Source: Stomoxys calcitrans (Eukaryota > Arthropoda > Insecta > Diptera > Muscidae). Taken from it: a stretch of DNA of 64,000 nt. The notes below the pieces were generated by a model. The model did not search any database, had not been told where the DNA came from, and was given only the letters and a program-made list of their open reading frames with translations. Location of the stretch: contig NC_081556.1 of NCBI RefSeq assembly GCF_963082655.1, positions 5,439,765 through 5,503,764 of the forward strand. The letters are read 5' to 3'. Below, in pieces: positions 55,054 through 64,000 of the stretch (position 1 is the first letter of the stretch; each line of letters begins with the position of its first letter). Position numbers and translations under genes: made by a program.

Positions 55054-56595
55054 TGGATTACCATAAAAACTAAAGAATTTTTTGTTATGTTATGAAGACA
55101 TTTAATAATTAGAATATTGATTTATTTTTCATATGAATATTGGTTTGTGGGAACACTATTTAATTTTATTTTTCAATATATATATATATATCAATCACAT
55201 ATACATTATATTAACTATTTCGTTTGAAATAATCTTCTATGGTCTACATATATTCTTGAAATTTTCATGCATACATAAAAACTTATGTACATCACTTGCA
55301 AATACTTGAATTTTCTTCAAATATAACTTTTTTAGATAAATTGAGTTAGCCATTGGGAACGAAATACCGCATACGTGAACGAGTTGAACCGTTGAACGAG
55401 AATTTGTGAAATCAAAAACGTGAATGTTTAAAATGATCATCATACGTATAAAATATGACGTTAAAATGTGTATAAAAGTTTTATTACATCCCTGAAATAC
55501 TCGAAGAAATGTCATTCGATGAGAAAGCGCACTCGATCTCGCATGCGGTATTTCGGCACTTGGTCTATACATTTTCAATGTTTTATACAGTAATTTTGAT
55601 TTAGCTGCCAAAAACAAGATTTGCATTCTTTTTTTGATAGCAAAGCGAAATTTGCGGTTATCTTTCATATCTTTAACAGCCAAAAGTCGCAAAAATTGCT
55701 GCACTTACTGCAGCCGAACAGCTGTAGATGGAAACCATTTATACAACGGTACAGTATAATCCGAGCGGAAGTTGATTAGCCGCCGCTGATTTGGTCGGCT
55801 CAACGTAATGTTAACGTATGCAAACACAAGTCAAATTTATTACTTTGATTAACGATTTTCAAAGAGATATATTGTAAATCCAAATGTATTTCGATGTTAC
55901 TTCTTCTTCTTCTTTGGAATTACGTTATATGCCAATCAAATTAGATTTTTGTTGTTGTTTTGCAGAATATCAATTCGCAAATTTTGAAAGAGCAAAATCG
56001 ACGCCGTTAATAATTTCGGCCATGACGCCTTACTCAACTTAATGGCCTCGGCTTCAGACTCTGTTGCGGCTATAGGATATAAATACATACAGATGATAAA
56101 TTGATAAATTCAAAGAATAAGAAGAATTAAAATAATTTTTATTGATAAAAACATTGCTGTAGGAACTGTGAATAAGAAGAATTTAAACTGCAATAGAACG
56201 TGTCTTAGATCGTTTGTGGAAAATATCTGCAGAATAAAGTGGGTGTATATATTGTAAATTTGCAAACTGCGTTTTTATCAGCAAAGGTCAGTCAGTCTTA
56301 AAAAATAAGGATTTTTTTGAACTTTTTGTCAATAGCTCAATTATATCGTGTAAATTATTCACACCTATAATACACAATTCATTTGCAGATTGGTGCAACA
56401 AGAGAAAGAAATTAGAAGTAGGCACAGGCATTGGAAGCTGCAACGAAAAGTTATCGATTTTTGCAAGCCTTGAATGTTATGTCAATCATAAATCGTATTG
56501 CATAGATCACATACGATGTATTTTTGATTGAATGCAGACGAATAGAAGGAGAAAGCTTTTTGTCACATAAGTAAAAATCACATACCGGCCCGGCT
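55054..56595. other. tum 3' UTR and Synj 5' region; no confident gene
   Basis: AT-rich, with a (TA)n run near 55178-55191. A 155-codon minus-strand frame at 55237-55704 has no recognisable domain. Untranslated Synj exon(s) probably lie between about 55900 and 56595, but no splice junction can be fixed. Confidence 0.45.
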
Positions 56596-59500
56596 ATGGC
56601 TATGTCAAAAATAATAAAGGTTTTGGAAAAATCCTTGCCCCCATCCCCACATAGTGTACTGGTGGAATGTCGCCATAAAAACGACAGCATTCTCCTGGAG
56701 TCAAATGCCGTTGCACTATTATCGCAACAGGAAACTGAGATAATTCGCAAAAATTATACCAAAGTATGCGATGCGTACGGTTGTTTGGGTGTTCTTCAAC
56801 TAAATGCTGGAGAAAGTACGGTATTGTTCCTGGTGCTGGTCACTGGCTGTGTTTCGATGGGCAAGATAGGCGATGTGGAGGTCTTCCGCATACAACAGAC
56901 ACAGTTTGTGTCTTTGCAAAATGCTGCACCGAATGAGGATAAAATTTCTGAAGTTCGAAAGCTGCTCAATTCGGGAACATTTTACTTTGCCCACACGAAT
57001 CAGACGTCTACAAGCATGAATAAATTCGATATAACACTGTGTGCTCAAAGGCGATTCCAGACGTCTGAAACTGATAATCGTTTCTTTTGGAATCGCATGA
57101 TGCATATTCATATGCTACGATTCGGCATTGATTGTCAGTCATGGCTTTTGAAAGTTATGTGTGGATCGGTGGAAGTGAGAACCGTGTACATCGGTGCTAA
57201 GCAAGCTAGGGCGGCTATAATATCGCGTTTGAGCTGTGAACGAGCAGGAACACGTTTTAATGTAAGAGGTAAGTTAGTATAACAAGAAAATTATGGTCGG
57301 TCGCTAAAAATTTAAGTGTTTTATCACAGTGGACCAAAATTCACTAATGAGGTGATATATCGCAAGCTTTTTGCAGTTTTAGAACTTGTAACTGTACAAA
57401 TAGCTTTAAAAAGAAGGGGTATTTTCCTTTAGCTCAAACTTGCACTCACTGAAATGCCGGAAGTTTCTCCTCATTGGCAGTTGGATGGGCAAAATTAATT
57501 TTTATTTTTTTGGATCAGACTTAAAAATCGAGTCCAAGGGCCGATTTGATTACAAAACAAAAACCTCAAATTAACCCTTGGCTTCGAGCTTGGCATTCCA
57601 ATTAACCTAATCTGATTAAATCACATGGGGCGGAACTGCAAAATTCTTATCTGTTTTTTTATTTACTTTTCTTTTTTGAATTAACAATCTTTTACCTTCT
57701 ATTATACCATAATAATTTAAGGCACAAACGATGAAGGTCACGTGGCGAACTTTGTCGAAACGGAGCAAGTGATTTACGTAGACAATGATGTAACCAGTTT
57801 CGTCCAAACACGTGGCTCTGTTCCACTTTTTTGGGAGCAGCCAGGTGTACAAGTTGGTTCGCACAAAGTAAAATTTTCCAGAGGTTTTGAAACTTCTGCT
57901 GCTGCCTTTGATCGACATATGAGTATGATGAAACAAAGATACGGTTATCAGGCAATTATCAATCTTTTGGGAACTTCGACGGTGGGCAGTAAGGAGGGCG
58001 AAGCTATGCTTAGCAATGAATTTCAGCGGCACCATGGCATGTCTGCACACAAGGATGTGCCACACATCATTTTTGACTATCATCAAGAATGTCGTGGGGG
58101 TAACTTTGGCGCCCTATCTAAGCTCAAAGACCGCATCACAGCAGCTGGTATAAACTTTGGTATTTTCTATGCTTCTTCCGGTCAAGTGCTTCGTGAGCAA
58201 TTTGGCGTTATACGTACAAACTGCTTAGATTGCTTGGATCGTACAAATTGTGTTCAAACGTTCCTTGGCCTAGACACGTTAAATATACAAATTGAGGCCT
58301 TGGGTTTGGGAGAGAAAAAACAAAATTTAACTCGATTCGATGAAATATTCAAGCAGATGTGGATTAACAATGGCAATGAAGTTAGTAAAATCTATGCCGG
58401 AACGGGGGCCATACAAGGTGGATCAAAATTGATGGATGGCGCCCGATCAGTCTCTCGCACTATACAAAACAATTTGCTTGATAGTTCGAAACAGGTGAGA
58501 CCACATTGAACATAGCTTTTGAGTTTATAAACGAAAATTGGCATCTTATTTGCAGGAAGCCATTGATATTTTACTGGTGGGCTCAACTCTCAACTCGGAG
58601 TTGGCTGATCGAGCAAGAATATTGTTACCTTCGAATATGCTGCATGCTCCAACAACTGTCTTGCGAGAAATGTGTAAAAGATACAATGAATACGTCAAAC
58701 CTATGACAGTGCGCGTTGCGGTTGGAACATACAATGTAAATGGTGGCAAACATTTCCGCAGTATTGTCTTCAAAGACACTTTATCCGATTGGTTGTTGGA
58801 CTGTCATGCTTTGGCTCGTTCAAAGGATTTGGTCGATGTCAATAATCCTTCGGAGAATGCTCCGGTAGACATCTTTGCAATTGGCTTTGAAGAAATAGTC
58901 GATCTAAATGCGAGTAATATTATGGCCGCTAGTACGGAAAATTCGAAACTTTGGGCTGATGAGCTGCAAAAGACCATATCAAGAGATAACGATTATGTTC
59001 TCCTTACCTATCAACAATTAGTTGGTGTTTGCCTATACATTTACATACGTCCTGAACATGCTTCCTTTGTACGAGATGTTGCTATTGATTGTGTAAAGAC
59101 CGGTTTGGGTGGTGCAACTGGCAATAAAGGTGCATGTGCGATTCGCTTTGTATTCCACGGAACATCAATGTGCTTCGTATGCGCTCATTTTGCTGCCGGG
59201 CAATCGCAGGTAAGTAAAATAGTTTTGTTTTTTTTTATTAAAAAATAGCTTAAAGCCTACGAAGAAGGATATCCCCTAACTCAAACTGACGATTATTGTA
59301 AGTATATTAGACTTGTAAAGGCTGTGTGGGTCGCCTTCAGTCAATGAAGAAATCTTTTCTTTGTGAATGGTTCGCGAAAAAATCATTCCAACAGTTCCAA
59401 ATGTCGTTGCATGGCATAACAGATACATGAATCAGATAATTTATCTGTTAAAGAATTCTTTCTTTTGAGTACTTTTCTATGCCACTTGTCCTTATTACTT

Positions 59501-61129
59501 GCCGATTGTCCTTATTACATAACCTAAGATTTTCGGTTTCGGTTTTAGGTCGCTGAACGTAACGCTGACTATGCCGAAATAACACGGAAATTATCGTTTC
59601 CCATGGGACGTACTCTAAAATCTCACGATTGGGTATTTTGGTGTGGTGACTTTAACTATCGCATTGACATGGACAAGGAGGAACTAAAGGAGGCCATACG
59701 TAATGGTGATTTGGCTTTAGCCTTAGAAAACGATCAACTACTCAAAGAGCAGGAAGCAGGAAATGTTTTTACCGATTTTCTTGAGGGAGAAATAACATTT
59801 GATCCCACATACAAATATGATGTATTTAGTGATGATTACGATACGTCCGAAAAACAAAGGGCTCCCGCCTGGACAGATCGTGTGCTGTGGCGTAGGCGCA
59901 AAGCCTTGGCGGAATGTGATCAGACGGCAGCCGATTGGAATCCAGGGAAGTTAATTCATTATGGGCGATCTGAACTAAAACAAAGTGATCATAGGCCAGT
60001 TATTGCTATAATCGATGCCGAAGTTATTTCCATTAATCAGCAACGTAGACGGGATGTATTTGAACAGGTTATCAAGGATCTGGGACCACCTGACTCTACC
60101 ATTGTTGTACATGTACACGAACCCTCGGCCGATGAAGATGGCCCTACTATTTATGATGAAAATGTGATGTCATCACTGATTCAAGAACTATCCAAACTGG
60201 GGGAAGTAACTTTGGTGCGTTATGTAGAGGATACCATGTGGGTTACCTTCCGAGATGGAGAATCGGCTCTAAATGCTGTGGCCATGGGCGAAACCAATAT
60301 ATGTGGCTTGCAATTAAAATTCGAATTAAAATCGCCCAATTGGAATAAAAACGTAAATAGTGAAATAGAGTTATGCACAACCAACACCATACCGCTGTGT
60401 GCTAATCCAAAAGAGCAAGCCCAGTTATTAAACGCCACACCGGAAGTACCCCAAAGACCCAAACAACCCCCTGCACGTCCTGCTCCCGCCAGGCCACCAA
60501 TTCCCATGTCGCCAAAGAACTCTCCACGACATTTACCTCATGCTGGCGTTATAAGTGTGGTACCGGAAATGTTGCAGCCCAAGGTAAAACCACCAATGCC
60601 CCCACAGCCAGCCCAATTGCCGCCACCGCTGCGACCTGTGCCCGTCAATTCGGCCAGTGGCTTTGATACACCCTCGTCATCGAAATCTCAATCGCCCACA
60701 GAACAAAACTCTCCGCTACACACATCATCGGGCAAGGTGTCGCCAGTGGGCTCGGGTTCAGCAGCAAGTTCGCTACCTCCAACACCACCACGCCAAACGC
60801 AAAGTAAAAACGTGACGCCAGCCTCTACGCCATCACGCCAGTCCAAGCAGTCATCGGTGGATGTGCAAGACACTTCTGCCTACAACGACTCAAACATCTA
60901 TGAGGAAATACAGGATGACATACCAGCTCCCAGACATCCGCCACCACCTTTTCCACCCGTTCCCAATGATAGTGTTAACGAAAGTCCCGCACGACGGGTA
61001 ACGCCTGCATTGCCCCCCAATGCGCCACCCATGGGCCCGCCTCCAATACCAATAAGGCGCGGCCCACCACCCATACCAAATCGCACCGGTGGTGCACCTC
61101 CCTTGCCGAATAGACCAAATAACAATTGA
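56596..61129 (+). CDS. Synj: Synaptojanin (Sac1 + 5-phosphatase inositide phosphatase)
   Basis: Exons 56596-57268, 57722-58494, 58556-59209 and 59549-61129 join in frame to 1226 residues, close to the fly protein. The Sac1 domain lies at about 60-400 with the catalytic C-x5-R motif [10 protein letters not shown] (C392...R398). The inositol 5-phosphatase domain lies at about 530-850 ([49 protein letters not shown]). An RRM-like segment follows, then a long proline-rich tail ([23 protein letters not shown]) for SH3 partners. The enzyme strips phosphates from PI(4,5)P2 during clathrin uncoating in synaptic vesicle recycling (family knowledge). The ATG at 56596 is the first in frame, and both domains carry their catalytic residues. 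Confidence 0.97.
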
Positions 61130-61212
61130 ATTGATTGTACTTAGCAAATAGTACAACTTAAGTAAGTAGTCAAATATTATTGAAATATTATATATACATA
61201 CACACATATATA

Positions 61213-61813
61213 TAAAGGGTGATTTTTTTGAGGTTAGGATTTTCATGCATTAGTATTTGACAGATCACGTGGGATTTCAGACATGGTGTCAAAGAGAAAG
61301 ATGCTCAGTATGCTTTGACATTTCATCATGAATAGACTTACTAACAAGCAACGCTTGCAAATCATTGAATTTTATTACCAAAATCAGTGTTCGGTTCGAA
61401 ATGTGTTCATTCACCGTAACGTTGCGTCCAACAGCATCTTTGAAAAAATACGGTCCAATGATTCCACCAGCGTACAAACCACACCAAACAGTGCATTTTT
61501 CGGGATGCATGGGCAGTTCTTGAACGGCTTCTGGTTGCTCTTCACTCCAAATGCGGCAATTTTGCTTATTTACGTAGCCATTCAACCAGAAATGAGCCTC
61601 ATCGCTGAACGGTGAATGAACACATTTCGAACCGAACACTGATTTTGGTAATAAAATTCAATGATTTGCAAGCGTTGCTCGTTAGTAAGTCTATTCATGA
61701 TGAAATGTCAAAGCATACTGAGCATCTTTCTCTTTGACACCATGTCTGAAATCTCACGTGATCTGTCAAATACTAATGCATGAAAATCCTAACCTCAAAA
61801 AAATCACCCTTTA
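61213..61813. mobile_element. Fold-back Tc1/mariner-superfamily derivative with duplicated transposase 5' end
   Basis: 601 bp flanked by TA, with inverted arms of about 205 bp (61213-61421 and 61608-61813) beginning TAAAGGGTGATTTTTTTGAGG. Each arm encodes the start of a transposase reading inward (MNRLTNKQRLQIIEFYYQNQ on plus; the same with E for K on minus). The 186-bp centre, on the minus strand, holds a downstream piece with FSDEAHFWLNGYVNKQNCRI and WCGLYAGGIIGPYFFKDA, where SDE includes the first catalytic Asp region. A deletion joins the N-terminal part to this piece out of frame. It is therefore non-autonomous. Confidence 0.9.
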
Positions 61814-63240
61814 TAAAGATGAACAAATTTAAAACAATGGTCTCCAAAATCAACATTCCGCACGAGCTGAAACATTTAGTGTAGCCCTATTTTCTTTTGA
61901 TAAAACTGCTAAAAAACTTTGTCTAATTTGGGTATTGTGTACGTTAATCATACATACACCCCTCTTTTAATGGCGCAAGCATAAGGAGAAATCTCCACAC
62001 ACAATACCTCATACTTAAATTATTTATTTAATTATATCCTAAATATCACCATACAAAACAACAACAAAAACCACTTATTATTACTATTATTATGCGTTAT
62101 TAACATTATGAAACACAAAAATAAAACGTTATAGTGCAAAGATACTGGATACTAACTCGTACTCAATACGCTTAAAAGACACAACCGATAATTGCAATCA
62201 TCATGATGCCACACTACTACACACAGAAACACACACACACATTTTTGTTATAGCTGCAGTAATATTGAAACAACATATTTCCAAAAACTATGGAAAAAAT
62301 GCAGTAACTTATACATATATATCAGCATAAGTTTTCATATTATAAAAACAAAAACAAGATTAAAAACACTTATGCATAAAAGAAAATGCTAAAGTATTAA
62401 ATATCTCGTAACATAATATAACACTAACTAGTCAAATGTCCAAGAGGAATAAAAATTTTGATGATTTTAATGAAGTTGCAAAACAAAAAGAAAACAAAAA
62501 GAAATCACATACATATATAGCAATATACATGGCATGTCTTATGTACATATGTATGTGGACCCCAATTGTTTAATCAAAAAGTATCAATTACCTTTGTTGT
62601 GGATAAAAACAAAAGCTTAAACTAATTGCCCAAAAATGTTCGTTTTTAATGGGCAATCACCAACTAAGAGATAACTCAAGTTAGTAATTCGGCCTATGTG
62701 TGCAATCAAAATCGTACTGACTTTATCAGCACCAAGATGACAATTTGGTGCTGGCTTTGCAAAGACCTACTGAAATATTTTAAATCTTTTTTGTTTTATT
62801 AAAGAAAAAGTCAACATTAAGGTATGACATTTAATGCAAAAATGTTTGTTAAATACAAGGCGTATTCAATAAGGTAGCCGCATCGGCGAATTGCTACAAC
62901 AAAGCATCTTTTTTGGGAAATTGATATGTCAAAATTTGTAAGCAAGGCGAATAAAATTCTATTCGCCGTGACATTTCAAATTTGGTTCGACCAATCAGAG
63001 CAAGAAGTTTATTAATTTTTAAGTGTCAAGCAAAAAAAAAAACAAATTTAAAAATGTACATAAGTTCCATTAGCTTTAAAGGCTAACCCCCAAAACCATC
63101 AAGAAGGCATAGTTTTCACAAGGTTATTATAGCGGCAGATAGCAACCAATAGCGTACAACTAGCAAGGGGCTCAAAAAGGAAGATTTTAACTAGAGGGGT
63201 TTTGTATGACTTTGTCATTATGGTGAGTGGCAAGATTGGC
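61814..63240. other. Synj downstream region, no gene
   Basis: AT-rich sequence with A-rich runs. A small palindrome GGCGAATA-AAATTC-TATTCGCC lies near 62947-62970. No coding sequence was recognised. Confidence 0.5.
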
Positions 63241-63242
63241 CA

Positions 63243-63440
63243 ATGGGCTTGATGTCCCCCGAAAGAAAAAGTTTGTGCTATTCACCATGTTCAGGGGATC
63301 TCTCCCAGCTACCGCACTTATTGCAATGCCAGGACATTGACATCAGAAACGGACACATGACGGACTTACATTTGATTTGTGGGGATGAGTTATATACGGT
63401 TGGCCACCTATTGTGGCATTGTCCAAAAATTGCGAACGAC
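63243..63440 (+). pseudogene. Possible LINE C-terminal remnant
   Basis: A short frame ends with ICGDELYTVGHLLWHCPKI, which resembles the C-terminal Cys/His block (C...H.L..CP) found after the RT of many fly LINEs. Too short to assign further. Confidence 0.4.
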
Positions 63441-63887
63441 TTTACTTACTATTGTTATTGTACACTGTAACGTATACTTTCGGTATAACAGTACGCGTTA
63501 CGTATACGCCAACTGGTATATTTTATTGTAAGAATTTCTCATTTAATGCGCTTTTGTGAGGCCAACGTGATTTGAGGTTGCAAAATGTAGAAAAGGCAAA
63601 TTTTGTTTTCATCCTTAGTCCAATATATACTAATGATTGAGGCTTTTGTAGTCAAAAACTTTTTTCATAGGAAGTGAAGCAGGAATTGCATTGAAGTATT
63701 GTATATTGTCGTTGCACTGTAAAGCCAACATTTGTCATTTATAAGAGTATTTCTTGTTGTGTAGACATAACAAAAATAAATGACAATGAAAATGAAGAAA
63801 CGAAATTTTAACAAAATTGGCTAAACAAACCATACAATTTCTTAAGAAAATTCCGAAGAATAATAATTTCAAAATACATCAACGACA

Positions 63888-64000
63888 TTTTTATACCCTA
63901 CACCCCCAGTATGATACAGGGTATTATAACTTTGTGAATTAGTTTCATAGATAAGTAGAACAATCGGCTTAGAATCACTTCCTGATTCGATTTACCTATG
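63888..64000 (+). repeat. Start of a dispersed repeat cut by the window end
   Basis: TTTTTATACCCTACACCC...GATACAGGGTATTATAAC contains an imperfect TACCCT/AGGGTA palindrome. It looks like a terminal motif of a dispersed element, perhaps related to the one at 27770-28350, which ends GAGGGTATAAAAATG. The rest lies outside. Confidence 0.45.

Noticed and set aside
55237..55704. 155-codon minus-strand reading frame between tum and Synj
   Set aside because: No recognisable domain, no splice or promoter context, and composition typical of AT-rich spacer. It may be chance; transcript data would decide.

Overview
The window is nuclear DNA from a dipteran insect, most likely a calyptrate (muscoid) fly. 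The genes have GT/AG introns and their closest recognisable relatives are Drosophila genes. The spacers are AT-rich and hold SINE-like retroposons, LINEs, TA-flanked MITEs and fold-back elements. I cannot fix the species from sequence alone.

Layout. 1-2110: decayed LINE. 2218-6524 (-): five exons of a DHX35-like DEAH protein whose helicase motifs are all eroded. A complete, intronless ceramide phosphoethanolamine synthase gene (Cpes, 4751-5818, -) sits inside one of its introns. 7.0-9.5 kb: a 42-bp minisatellite and small repeats. 9724-13080 (-): beta-tubulin with a 2.0-kb intron after codon 19. 13.2-17.3 kb: repeats. 17343-24526 (+): the WD40 half of a WDR47 orthologue, split by a 6-kb repeat-filled intron. 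24928-35511 (-): the complete eight-exon G-protein alpha-s coding region; its 9-kb first intron carries a second LINE copy, MITEs and SINEs. 35.5-40.6 kb: gene-poor, with nested repeats. 40671-41637 (+): RpL11. 42.6-43.7 kb: nested SINE-like repeats. 44262-46078 (-): TBPH (TDP-43). 47319-52715 (-): a full-length LINE with two intact ORFs and a 16-bp target duplication. 53050-55053 (+): tumbleweed/RacGAP50C. 56596-61129 (+): synaptojanin. 61213-61813: fold-back Tc1/mariner derivative. 62-64 kb: repeats.

The host genes are housekeeping or signalling functions (microtubules, G-protein signalling, ribosome, RNA processing, cytokinesis, phosphoinositide turnover, sphingolipid synthesis) and form no operon-like pathway. 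Several are named in Drosophila for chromosome arm 2R positions (betaTub56D, RacGAP50C, Galphas60A), which suggests a Muller-C block.

No CRISPR array or obviously new enzymatic system was found. The best leads are: (1) the intact-ORF, motif-dead DHX35-like protein with a nested lipid synthase; (2) a very short (77-104 bp) CAA-tailed retroposon whose ends are fixed by three independent target duplications of 6, 7 and 10 bp; (3) a possibly active LINE lying between the divergent TBPH and tum genes; (4) a fold-back transposon with its transposase 5' end duplicated in inverted orientation.
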